Below are positions 1 through 7,765 of a stretch of 64,000 nt of DNA, piece after piece. The stretch is from Nocardioides agri (GTDB lineage: Bacteria; Actinomycetota; Actinomycetes; Propionibacteriales; Nocardioidaceae): positions 1-64,000 of the forward strand of contig NZ_JACEIC010000001.1 in NCBI RefSeq assembly GCF_013778305.1, written 5' to 3'. Every line of letters begins with the position of its first letter. Positions within the stretch are counted from its first letter, which is position 1. Both the position numbers and the translations under genes were made by a program. The notes below the pieces were generated by a model. That model had not been told where the DNA came from. It was given only the letters and a program-made list of their open reading frames with translations, and ran no database searches.

Positions 1-63
1 AAGCCTTTCAGCGCCGATGGTACTGCAACCGAGAGGTTGTGGGAGAGTAGGACGCCGCCGGAC
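1..63 (+). rRNA. 5S ribosomal RNA, 3' end only
   Basis: The window begins inside the 3' part of a 5S rRNA. The stretch gatggtactg followed by gggagagtaggacgccgccg is the conserved helix IV and 3' arm of actinobacterial 5S rRNA. The 5' part and the rest of the rRNA operon lie left of the window. The end is placed just after the closing ggac and is uncertain by a few bases. Confidence 0.85.
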
Positions 64-72
64 ATACACTCA

Positions 73-106
73 GTAGAGGCCACCGTAAGGTGGCCTCTAC
101 TCATTT
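73..106 (+). terminator. rRNA operon terminator
   Basis: A perfect 12-bp stem, gtagaggccacc (73-84) with ggtggcctctac (89-100), closes a GTAA tetraloop and is followed by tcattt. Its place ten bases after the 5S rRNA fits an intrinsic terminator of the rRNA operon. Confidence 0.9.
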
Positions 107-143
107 CTGCACCTTCCCGTACCAGCCCAGCAGGAGCACAGTC

Positions 144-1079
144 GTGGCCGATCAGCGTCGCAGCCAGCGTCCGTCCGGTGACGGTCCCCGCCGCGGGGGT
201 CGTCCGAGCGGGGGCAAACCTCAGTCGGGCGGGAAGCCCGCGTCGTCGCGAGGCGGCAAGCCGGCGCAGGCCCGCGACGGGAAGCCCGGGCAGTCGCGAG
301 GCGGGAAGCCGGCCGGCAAGGGCGCGCCGCCGCGCCGCGGCGGCAAGCCGCCCGCGCGCAGCGGCCCGCGCGAGCAGGCGCCGCGCTCCGCCGAGCAGGC
401 GGTCTACGACGGCCCGGACCTGCCGGCCGACATCACCGGCGCCGAGCTCGACCGGGCGGTGTCCGCCCAGCTGAAGGGACTGCCCGAGAAGCTCGCGAAC
501 CGGGTGGCCCGCCACATGGTCGCCGCCGGCATGCTGGTCGACGACGACCCGGAGACCGCCTACCAGCACACGCTGGCCGCGCGGGCCAGGGCGCCCCGGA
601 TCGCGGTCGTGCGCGAGGCGACGGGCGAGGCGGCCTACGCCGCCGGCCACTACGCGGAGGCGCTCGCCGAGCTGCGGGCCGCCAAGCGGATGAACGGCGC
701 CACGGCGTACCTGCCGATCATGGCCGACTGCCACCGCGCACTGGGCAAGCCGCAGGAGGCGCTCAAGCTCGCGAAGAGCCCGGGTGTCGCGAACTTCGGT
801 CCGGAGGCCAAGGCCGAGATGACGATCGTCGAGGCCGGCGCCCGCCGCGACCTCGGCCAGCTCGACGCCGCGCTGCGGACCCTCGAACTCGCGCCCCTGC
901 AGTCGAAGAGCCGGTCCTCGTGGGTCGTGCGGCTGCGCTACGCGTACGCCGACACGCTCGAGGCCGCGGGCCGTGAGCAGGACGCGCTGGCCTGGTTCCA
1001 CCGCACGCACGCCATCGACAGCGACGAGCTCACCGACGCGGCCGAGCGTGCCGAGCTGTTGGAGAAGCACCAAGGCTGA
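144..1079 (+). CDS. TPR-repeat protein with GGKP-rich N-terminus
   Basis: A protein of about 311 residues, started at GTG 144 because aggag lies 7 bp upstream; the earlier ATG at 90 has no ribosome binding site and falls in the terminator region. Residues 1 to about 95 are low-complexity, basic, and contain seven G-[GD]-[KR]-P units, so probably disordered. The rest is alpha-helical with tetratricopeptide-like pairs (for example AYAAGHYAEALAELRAAKR and ADTLEAAGREQDALAWF). TPR domains mediate protein-protein contacts; the partner is unknown. It sits directly behind an rRNA operon, and the basic tail could bind RNA, but that is inference only. Confidence 0.8.
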   Translation: MADQRRSQRPSGDGPRRGGRPSGGKPQSGGKPASSRGGKPAQARDGKPGQSRGGKPAGKGAPPRRGGKPPARSGPREQAPRSAEQAVYDGPDLPADITGAELDRAVSAQLKGLPEKLANRVARHMVAAGMLVDDDPETAYQHTLAARARAPRIAVVREATGEAAYAAGHYAEALAELRAAKRMNGATAYLPIMADCHRALGKPQEALKLAKSPGVANFGPEAKAEMTIVEAGARRDLGQLDAALRTLELAPLQSKSRSSWVVRLRYAYADTLEAAGREQDALAWFHRTHAIDSDELTDAAERAELLEKHQG

Positions 1080-1387
1080 GCGCATCTGCGCTTCGGGGGC
1101 GAGGGCGTCGCGCTGGCCCCCGAGAGCCTGGGAGCGGCGGTCGGGGTGGGCGACGGCCTCGTCCTCGGAGCGTTGACGGACCCGGCCCACAGCGTCGTGG
1201 ACCCGGCATCGGTGCGCGCGGCGCCTGACCGCGACACGCGTGTGTCCTGCGCGGATCTGCTGGCGTTCGGCGGCCCCATGGGCCACAATGGAGCCACAAT
1301 TTCACGTTCGTCACTCCCGCCTCATTTCATCCCGGAGAGAGACCGCTGGGGAAGGCGCATCTCGCGCTGGAGATGAAGGAGGCAACG
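1080..1387. other. Intergenic stretch with stop-free coding-like sequence
   Basis: There is no convincing gene here. The reading frame of the TPR gene stays open after its stop codon from 1080 to about 1376, with G/C-rich third positions until roughly 1270. It has no good start or ribosome binding site. The last 100 bp turn more AT-rich (atttcacgttcgtcact) and probably hold the promoter of the next gene. It may be the remnant of a longer or lost gene. Confidence 0.4.
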
Positions 1388-1906
1388 GTGACGACTAGCA
1401 CTGCCACGCGCACCGCGACGCGAGGTGTCCTCTACGTGCACTCAGCGCCGTCCGCGCTGTGCCCGCACATCGAGTGGGCCGTCAGCGGTGTCCTCGGCGT
1501 ACCCGTGAACCTGGACTGGACCCCGCAGCCGGCGCAGTCCGGCACCTACCGTGCCGAGCTGTCCTGGAGCGGGTCGGTCGGGTCGGCGGCCGCGGTCGCC
1601 TCCGCGCTGCGCGGCTGGAACCACCTCCGCTTCGAGATCACCGAGGAGCCCACCGCCGGATCGGAGGGCGCCCGCTACTCCTTCACGCCCGAGCTCGGCG
1701 TCTTCCACGCCGTCACCGGCCTGCACGGTGACCTGATGATCCCCGAGGACCGGCTCAAGGCCGCCGTCGTGAAGGCGGCGCTGGGCGACACCACGCTGCT
1801 CGTCGAGATCGACAAGCTGCTCGGGAAGCCGTGGGACGACGAGCTCGAGACGTTCCGGCACGCCGGCGACGGCGCCCCGGTGCGCTGGCTGCACCAAGTC
1901 GTCTGA
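1388..1906 (+). CDS. DUF3145 family protein
   Basis: A protein of 172 residues, started at GTG 1388 with the strong site aaggagg 5 bp upstream; an in-frame ATG at 1373 overlaps that site and is less likely. The sequence GVLYVHSAPSALCPHIEW near the N-terminus is the signature of DUF3145, a small actinobacterial family often found beside fatty-acid synthesis genes, as here. No signal peptide or membrane segment is seen. Function is unknown; the context suggests a link to lipid synthesis (inference). Confidence 0.85.
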   Translation: MTTSTATRTATRGVLYVHSAPSALCPHIEWAVSGVLGVPVNLDWTPQPAQSGTYRAELSWSGSVGSAAAVASALRGWNHLRFEITEEPTAGSEGARYSFTPELGVFHAVTGLHGDLMIPEDRLKAAVVKAALGDTTLLVEIDKLLGKPWDDELETFRHAGDGAPVRWLHQVV

Positions 1907-1918
1907 CGCCCACGTCGG

Positions 1919-2422
1919 CTAGCGGGGCCGGCGCAGCCGGAAGCGCGTCTCGCCGAGCCACTGGCGGTGGCCGGTGCCGTCCGCGTCGTACCAGTGCAGG
2001 AGCGACCGGACCGTGAACCAGCCCGGTCGCGTGGAGTAGCGGCAGAAGCGGAAGCGGGCGGCCCGCTCGGTGGGATCGCTGTCGGAGATGAAGGTCCCGG
2101 ACGCGAGGTTGCGACCGTCGCGGTCGCGCAGGAACACCTCGAGCGTCCACTCGTCGGTCGGCGTGCTGATCGCGTAGCGGTAGGGGTAGTCGCGACACCC
2201 GTGGCGCAGGACCCCGTCGAACCCCCAGGCCGACCCGGAGGCGGTCGCTGTCCTCGGGGTGGTCGGGCTGGGCGCCGACGCGGAGGAGGGCGGACCGAGG
2301 AGCTGGCCGACCAGCCCCGAGATCGGGTCGGACGGCCCGTCGGCAGATGCCGGAGCGACGAGGAGCGCCAGCACGAGCGGGGTGCTGGCCAACGCCGTCG
2401 CTCCACGTGTGGCCCACGTCAT
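1919..2422 (-). CDS. Secreted protein of unknown function
   Basis: A protein of 167 residues with a clear Sec signal peptide (ATG, basic start, hydrophobic core LVLALLVAPASA, cleavage after ASA). After a Ser/Thr/Pro-rich linker comes a beta-rich domain with two cysteines (GVLRHGCRDYPYRY and ARFRFCRYSTRPGW) that could form a disulfide. The start has ggacagg upstream. No family is recognised. It lies 37 bp downstream of the accD stop and may be carried by transcription from the fab operon. Confidence 0.7.
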   Translation of the reverse strand: MTWATRGATALASTPLVLALLVAPASADGPSDPISGLVGQLLGPPSSASAPSPTTPRTATASGSAWGFDGVLRHGCRDYPYRYAISTPTDEWTLEVFLRDRDGRNLASGTFISDSDPTERAARFRFCRYSTRPGWFTVRSLLHWYDADGTGHRQWLGETRFRLRRPR

Positions 2423-2459
2423 ACCTGTCCAACGCGAGGCCGCGCCGTGGGTTATGGGG

Positions 2460-3890
2460 CTACAGCGGGATGTTGCCGTGCACGCCGCGGCGTACGCCGT
2501 CGGCCTGGACGGCGGCCTCGAGCGCCTGGGCGAGCGCGGACCGGGTCCGGGTCGGGTCGACGACCTCGTCGACGACCCCGATCTCGACGGCCTTGTCGAC
2601 GCCACCGGCGATCCGCTCGTGCTCCGCGGCCAGCTCCGCCTCCACCTGCGGGCGGATGTCCGGAGCGACCTCGGCGAGCCGGCGCCGGTGCAGGATCCGG
2701 ATCGCGGCGACGGCGCCCATGACGGCGACCTCCGCCCCCGGCCAGGCGAAGACCTTGGTCGCGCCGAGCGAGCGGGAGTTCATCGCGATGTAGGCACCGC
2801 CGTAGGTCTTGCGGGTGACCAGCGTGACGCGGGGGACCACGCACTCGCCGAAGGCGTGCAGCAGCTTCGCGCCGCGGCGGACCACGCCGTCCCACTCCTG
2901 GCCGACACCGGGGAGGTAGCCGGGGACGTCGACGACCACGACCAGCGGGACGCCGAACGCGTCGCACATCCGCACGAAGCGGGACGCCTTCTCGGCGGAG
3001 AGCGAGTCGAGGCAGCCGCCGAGGCGCAGCGGGTTGTTGGCGACGACGCCGACGGTGCGCCCGCCGAGCCGGCCGAGCGCGGTGACGATGTTGGGGGCCC
3101 AGCGGGCGTGCAGCTCCTGGGCGGTGCCCTCGTCGAGGATCGACTCGACGAGGGGGTGCACGTCGTAGGCGCGCTTCTTGGACTCCGGCAGCAGGGCCGC
3201 CAGGTCGCGGTCCTCGACCTCGTCGACCTTCATCGAGCCCTGCGAGCCGAGCAGCGACGCGAGGTCGCGGGCGCGGTCCAGGGCGTCGCGCTCGGAGTCG
3301 GCGAGGACGTGCACGACGCCCGAGCGGCGGCCGTGGGGCTCCGGGCCGCCGAGCCGCAGCATGTCGACGTCCTCGCCGGTCACCGACCGGACGACGTCGG
3401 GGCCGGTGACGAAGATCCGGCCCTCGGGGCCGAGGATCACGACGTCGGTGAGCGCGGGTCCGTACGCCGCGCCGCCGGCGGCCGGGCCGAGGACGACGGA
3501 GATCTGCGGGATCTTGCCGGAGGCCTGGGTCATCGCCTGGAAGATCCGACCGACGGCGTGGAGCGACAGCACGCCCTCGGCGAGGCGGGCGCCGCCGGAG
3601 TGCCAGAGCCCGATGATCGGGCTGCCGTCGGTCATGGCCCGGTGGTAGGCGTCCACGACGACGCGGCAGCCGAGGTCGCCCATCGCGCCGCCCATGACGG
3701 TGGCGTCGGAGCAGAACGCGACGACGCGCGTGCCCCGGACCGTGCCGACCGCGGCGAGCATGCCGGAGTCGTCGTCGGGGGTGATCAGCTCGAGGGTGCC
3801 CTCGTCGAAGAGCGCGGTGAGCCGGTGCACCGGGTTGCGCGGGTCCTCCTCGCGGGGCAGCTTCGTCGGTCGGGCGACGGTGGCCGTCAT
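2460..3890 (-). CDS. accD: Acyl-CoA carboxylase carboxyltransferase (beta) subunit
   Basis: A 476-residue carboxyltransferase of the acetyl/propionyl-CoA carboxylase type, which moves CO2 from carboxybiotin to an acyl-CoA, giving malonyl- or methylmalonyl-CoA. The N-half has the acyl-CoA/oxyanion motifs SGGARLAEGV and GPAAGGAAYGPA; the C-half has KTYGGAYIAMNSRSLGA, which binds carboxybiotin. It has no N-terminal zinc finger, unlike E. coli AccD. The ATG is separated from the fabF stop by one base, so the genes are translationally coupled. The position matches accD6 behind kasA/kasB in mycobacteria. The biotin-carrying partner subunit is not in the window. Confidence 0.93.
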   Translation of the reverse strand: MTATVARPTKLPREEDPRNPVHRLTALFDEGTLELITPDDDSGMLAAVGTVRGTRVVAFCSDATVMGGAMGDLGCRVVVDAYHRAMTDGSPIIGLWHSGGARLAEGVLSLHAVGRIFQAMTQASGKIPQISVVLGPAAGGAAYGPALTDVVILGPEGRIFVTGPDVVRSVTGEDVDMLRLGGPEPHGRRSGVVHVLADSERDALDRARDLASLLGSQGSMKVDEVEDRDLAALLPESKKRAYDVHPLVESILDEGTAQELHARWAPNIVTALGRLGGRTVGVVANNPLRLGGCLDSLSAEKASRFVRMCDAFGVPLVVVVDVPGYLPGVGQEWDGVVRRGAKLLHAFGECVVPRVTLVTRKTYGGAYIAMNSRSLGATKVFAWPGAEVAVMGAVAAIRILHRRRLAEVAPDIRPQVEAELAAEHERIAGGVDKAVEIGVVDEVVDPTRTRSALAQALEAAVQADGVRRGVHGNIPL

Positions 3891-3891
3891 C

Positions 3892-5145
3892 TCAGACGCT
3901 CCCGAACGCGACCGCGACGTTGGCGCCGCCGAAGCCGAAGGAGTTGTTGAGGGCCACGATGTCGCCGAGCGGCAGGTCGCGGGCCTTGGTGGCGATGTCG
4001 AGCTCGACCTGCGGGTCCTGGTTGTCGAGGTTGATCGTCGGTGGCGAGATGCGGTGGTGGAGGGCGAGCACGGTGGCGACCGCCTCCAGCGCGCCGGCGC
4101 CGCCCAGCAGGTGACCGGTCATCGACTTGGTGCTGGTGACCACGACCTCGTTGACGTGCGAGCCGAGGGTGGCGTGCAGCATCAGGCCCTCGGCGATGTC
4201 GCCCTGCGGGGTCGACGTGGCGTGGGCGTTGACGTGCGCGACCGTGGTGGGGTCGACGTCGCCCTCCTCGAAGGCCATCCTGATCGCGCGGGCTCCGCCG
4301 CGACCGCCGGGGTCCGGCTGCGCGATGTCGTGGGAGTCGGCGGTGATGCCGGCACCGAGCACCGTGGCGTAGATGCGGGCGCCGCGGGCACGAGCGTGCT
4401 CCTCGGACTCCAGCACCAGGACGCCGGCGCCCTCGCCGAGCACGAAGCCGTCGCGGGCGAGGTCCCACGGCCGGGAGACGGTGGTGGGGTCGCCGCCCTC
4501 GGGGCCGCTGGCGGTCTTGGAGAGCGCCATCATGTTGGCGAACGCCGCCATCGGCAGCGGGTGGACCGCAGCCTCGGTGCCGCCGGCGACCACGACGTCG
4601 GCGCGGCCGAGGCGGATCTGGTCGACGGCGTGGGCGATCGCCTCGTTGCCGGACGCGCACGCCGAGACCGGCGTGATGACCGCCGCGCGCGCTCCGACGT
4701 ACAGGCTGATGTTCGCCGCCGGGGCGTTGGGCATCAGCATCGGGACCGCGAGCGGGGAGACCCGCCGTGGACCCTTGGTGATCAGGTTGTCGTACCCCTC
4801 GAGGAGCGTGGTGACGCCGCCGATGCCGGAGGCCATCGCGACGCCCAGGCGGTCGCCGTCGACCTCGGCGCCTTCGAGGCCGGCGTCCTTCCAGGCCTCC
4901 ATCGCGGCGACCAGCGCGAACTGCGAGCTGCGGTCGAGGCGACGGGCCTTGACCCGCTCGAGCACCTCGGTCGGCTCGACGGCGATGCGGCCGGCGATCT
5001 TGACCGGCATCTCCTCGGCCCAGTCGTCGGTCAGGAACCGGACGCCGGAGCGCCCGCTGACCAGGGCGTCCCAGGTGCTGGGGGCGTCACCGCCGACGGG
5101 GGAGGTGGTCCCGAGACCGGTGACGACGACTCGTGTGGAAGACAT
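3892..5145 (-). CDS. fabF: Beta-ketoacyl-ACP synthase II
   Basis: A 417-residue condensing enzyme that elongates acyl-ACP with malonyl-ACP in type II fatty-acid synthesis. The thiolase fold carries the Cys-His-His triad: C163 in VSACASG, H308 in NAHATSTP and H345 in KSMTGHLLGGAG, with K340. The glycine-rich end FGFGGANVAV is also present. The start is ATG 5145, with aaggag 6 bp upstream; the frame is open further upstream but that part is antisense-like. It follows acpP by 34 bp. Confidence 0.95.
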   Translation of the reverse strand: MSSTRVVVTGLGTTSPVGGDAPSTWDALVSGRSGVRFLTDDWAEEMPVKIAGRIAVEPTEVLERVKARRLDRSSQFALVAAMEAWKDAGLEGAEVDGDRLGVAMASGIGGVTTLLEGYDNLITKGPRRVSPLAVPMLMPNAPAANISLYVGARAAVITPVSACASGNEAIAHAVDQIRLGRADVVVAGGTEAAVHPLPMAAFANMMALSKTASGPEGGDPTTVSRPWDLARDGFVLGEGAGVLVLESEEHARARGARIYATVLGAGITADSHDIAQPDPGGRGGARAIRMAFEEGDVDPTTVAHVNAHATSTPQGDIAEGLMLHATLGSHVNEVVVTSTKSMTGHLLGGAGALEAVATVLALHHRISPPTINLDNQDPQVELDIATKARDLPLGDIVALNNSFGFGGANVAVAFGSV

Positions 5146-5179
5146 GCTGCTCCTTGAGGGGTACGACGAGCGGGTCAGC

Positions 5180-5425
5180 TCAGGACTGGGCCCGCTCGAT
5201 GAATGCGACGGCGTCGCCGACGGTCTTGAGGTTCTTGACCTCGTCGTCGGGGATCGAGACGCCGAACTTCTCCTCGGCGGCGACGACCACCTCGACCATG
5301 GACAGCGAGTCCACGTCCAGGTCGTCGATGAACGACTTGTCGAGCTGCACGTCGTCGGCGTCGATGCCGGCGACCTCGTTGACGATCTCGGCGAGGTCGG
5401 CGCGGATCTCTTCGGTGGTGGCCAT
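5180..5425 (-). CDS. acpP: Acyl carrier protein
   Basis: An acidic 81-residue protein of the usual ACP length. The phosphopantetheine attachment serine is S40 in the DSL motif (LDVDSLSMVEV). It carries growing acyl chains between FabD, FabH, FabF and the other FAS-II enzymes in the cytoplasm. The ATG has gaaggaaa upstream. It lies between fabH and fabF in the same operon. Confidence 0.96.
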   Translation of the reverse strand: MATTEEIRADLAEIVNEVAGIDADDVQLDKSFIDDLDVDSLSMVEVVVAAEEKFGVSIPDDEVKNLKTVGDAVAFIERAQS

Positions 5426-5492
5426 CTGGCGGTTTCCTTCTCTCTGGGGGTTTTCCGTCGGGTGGTGCGTGAACCGTGTGGAACGGGGTGGG

Positions 5493-6494
5493 TCAGGGGA
5501 CGGTGACGACCTGCGCGGCGTACGCGAGGCCGGCGCCGAAGGCGATGAGCAGGGCGGTGTCGCCGCTCTTGGCGTCGCCCTCCTCGATCATCCGGTCCAG
5601 GGCGAGCGGGATGGACGCGGCCGAGGTGTTGCCCTGCTCGGCGATGTCGCGGGCGATCTTGACGCGCTCGGGCAGCTTCATGGCGCGGGCCATGGCGTCG
5701 GTGATGCGCATGTTGGCCTGGTGGGGGACGAAGACGTCGAGGTCGTCGATGCTCACCCCGGCGCGGTCGAGGGCCTGCTGGCCGGTCTTCGCCATCTGGT
5801 AGGACGCCCAGCGGAACACGGCGTTGCCCTGCATCACCAGGTGCGGCATCTCGGGGCGCTCGGAGGCGACGACGTCGCGCCAGTCCTCGCGCTGGCGGAT
5901 CAGGTCGAACTGCTCGCCGTCCGAGCCCCAGACCACCGGCCCGATGCCCGGGGTCTCGCTGGGACCGACGACCACGGCGCCGGCACCGTCGGCGAAGATG
6001 AACGCCGTGCCGCGGTCGCCGATGTCGGTGATGTCGGAGAGCCGCTCGACGCCGATCACGAGGGCGTAGCCGGCGCTGCCGCCGCGGACCAGGTCGGACG
6101 CGAGCGCGACGCCGTGGCAGAAGCCCGCGCAGGCGGCGGAGATGTCGAACGCCGCGGCCTGGTCGGTGCCGAGCTCGTGGGCGATGGCCGTGGCCACGGC
6201 CGGGGTCTGGAACATGTGGGTGACCGTCGCGACGATGACGCAGTCGATCTGGCGGGCGTCGACGCCGGCGCGCTCGAGCGCGGTGCGCGCGGCGGCGACC
6301 GACATCATCTGCACGGTCTCCTCGGGCGTGGCCCAGCGCCGCTGCTTGATGCCCGAGCGCTGCTGGATCCACTCGTCGCTGGAGTCGATCGCCTCGACCA
6401 CCTCGGCGTTGGGGATCACCCGGCTCGGCCGGTAGCTGCCGAGGCCGAGGATCGCGGCGTGCTGGGCGCCCGTGGCGGGGGTGAGCGCGGCCAT
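5493..6494 (-). CDS. fabH: Beta-ketoacyl-ACP synthase III
   Basis: A 333-residue enzyme that starts each fatty acid by condensing an acyl-CoA with malonyl-ACP, and so sets straight- or branched-chain starter use. The catalytic triad is visible: C122 in SAACAGF, H258 in VPHQANMR and N289 in EQGNTSAAS. Its ATG overlaps the fabD stop by one base (TGATG), which argues for this start and for translational coupling. The length is usual for the family. Confidence 0.95.
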   Translation of the reverse strand: MAALTPATGAQHAAILGLGSYRPSRVIPNAEVVEAIDSSDEWIQQRSGIKQRRWATPEETVQMMSVAAARTALERAGVDARQIDCVIVATVTHMFQTPAVATAIAHELGTDQAAAFDISAACAGFCHGVALASDLVRGGSAGYALVIGVERLSDITDIGDRGTAFIFADGAGAVVVGPSETPGIGPVVWGSDGEQFDLIRQREDWRDVVASERPEMPHLVMQGNAVFRWASYQMAKTGQQALDRAGVSIDDLDVFVPHQANMRITDAMARAMKLPERVKIARDIAEQGNTSAASIPLALDRMIEEGDAKSGDTALLIAFGAGLAYAAQVVTVP

Positions 6495-7687
6495 CACTGG
6501 CCACCCTCGGGGTGCAGGCGGAGCAGCGGCTGCCCGGGGGAGACCAGGTCGCCGTCCTCGACGAGCCACTCGACCACCCGGCCGCCGTGCGCCGCGGTGA
6601 TCGCGCTGCGGTCCCGCAGGCTGGCGATCTCGCCGATCGTCGTGCCGGGCGGGAGCACGTCGGCGTCGGCCGCTTCGGCGGCCACGTGGAACGTGCCCTT
6701 GGCGGGGGAGACGACGATCCGCCACGTGGGCGTGGTCTCCATGCCGGAGGACTCGCCGTGCTTGGCGCAGAACGCGCGTGCGTCCTCGAGCTGGTCGGGC
6801 GTCTTGAGGGCGAACGTCTCGACGCCCTTGAGCGCCCGCTTCGCGATGCCGGTGAGGGTGCCCGCCGGCGGCATCTCGAGGATGCCGGTGACGCCGAGGT
6901 CGGCCATCGTCTCGAGGCACAGGTCCCAGCGCACCGGGCTGGCGATCTGGCCGACGATCCGGGCGAGCACGTCGCGGCCGTCGTGCACGACCTTGCCGTC
7001 CCGGTTGGAGATCACCCGGGTGCGCGGGTCGTGCACGGACACCGACTGGGCCAGCCCGGCGAGGTGGCCCACCGCGGGCTCCATGTGCTGGGTGTGGAAG
7101 GCGCCGGCGACGCTGAGCGGGACCAGCCGGGCCTTGGCGGGCGGCTCCTCGGCGAACGCCGCGAGCTGCTCGAGCGTGCCGGCCGCGACGATCTGGCCCG
7201 GGCCGTTGTCGTTGGCCGGGGTCAGGCCGTGCTTGTCGATGGCCGCCAGCACGTCCTCCCGGTCCCCACCCAGCACCGCGGTCATGCCGGTCGGGGTGAC
7301 CGCGGACGCCTGGGCCATCGCCTTGCCGCGCTCGCGCACCAGCACCATCGCCTGCTCGGCGGTGATCACCCGGGCACCGGCCGCGGCCGCGATCTCGCCG
7401 ACGCTGTGGCCGGCGACCGCGCCGACCTGGTCGTAGGCGTCGGCGGGATGCGGGAACAGCTCGAGCGCGGCGACCAGCCCCGTCGCCACCAGCAGCGGCT
7501 GGGCGATCTGGGTCTCGCGGATCGTCTCCGCGTCGGCCTCGGCGCCGTAGTGGGCGAGGTCGAGGCCGGCGACGGTCGAGAGCCAGTCGAAGCGGGCCGC
7601 GAACGTGGGGTCCTCGAGCCAGGGCACGAGGAAGCCGGGAGTCTGAGCACCTTGACCGGGAGCGACGATGACGAGCACGTTGTCCAC
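6494..7687 (-). CDS. fabD: Malonyl-CoA:ACP transacylase with biotinyl-like C-terminal domain
   Basis: About 397 residues. The first ~310 are a standard FabD acyltransferase: Q13 in GQGAQ, nucleophile S95 in GHSVGE, R121, and H199 in AFHTQH. It loads malonyl groups from CoA onto AcpP. FabD is normally about 310 residues; here ~75 more residues (about 322-397) resemble a biotinyl/lipoyl carrier fold (ITAAHGGRVVEWLVEDGD then SPGQPLLRL). The modified lysine of the AMKM motif is missing (SLRDRS at that place), so it cannot be biotinylated there. The start is taken as GTG 7687, and the site upstream is weak. It is the first gene of the operon after fasR. Confidence 0.93.
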   Translation of the reverse strand: MDNVLVIVAPGQGAQTPGFLVPWLEDPTFAARFDWLSTVAGLDLAHYGAEADAETIRETQIAQPLLVATGLVAALELFPHPADAYDQVGAVAGHSVGEIAAAAGARVITAEQAMVLVRERGKAMAQASAVTPTGMTAVLGGDREDVLAAIDKHGLTPANDNGPGQIVAAGTLEQLAAFAEEPPAKARLVPLSVAGAFHTQHMEPAVGHLAGLAQSVSVHDPRTRVISNRDGKVVHDGRDVLARIVGQIASPVRWDLCLETMADLGVTGILEMPPAGTLTGIAKRALKGVETFALKTPDQLEDARAFCAKHGESSGMETTPTWRIVVSPAKGTFHVAAEAADADVLPPGTTIGEIASLRDRSAITAAHGGRVVEWLVEDGDLVSPGQPLLRLHPEGGQ

Positions 7688-7746
7688 TCTGCCCCGCGGA
7701 GCGACCGAACCTCGACCGCGGCCCGCACGAAATCACTGCGCGAGTC

Positions 7747-7765
7747 TTTGTAGGGTTCCTACAAA
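7747..7765. promoter_or_regulatory. Palindrome upstream of fabD, candidate regulator site
   Basis: TTTGTAGG gtt CCTACAAA is a perfect 8-3-8 inverted repeat, AT-richer than its surroundings. It overlaps the fasR stop codon and lies about 60 bp upstream of the fabD start. Streptomyces FasR is known to act at the fabD promoter, so this is a reasonable operator candidate. The assignment is inference. Confidence 0.5.

Noticed and set aside
2259..3950. Long rightward open frame (563 codons) opposite accD
   Set aside because: It lies entirely antisense to the accD/secreted-protein genes and its product is Val/Gly/Asp/Arg-rich without motifs; it is a GC-bias shadow.
5133..7436. Rightward open frame across the fab genes
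   Set aside because: Antisense to acpP, fabH and fabD, all of which have full catalytic motifs; no motif in the antisense product.
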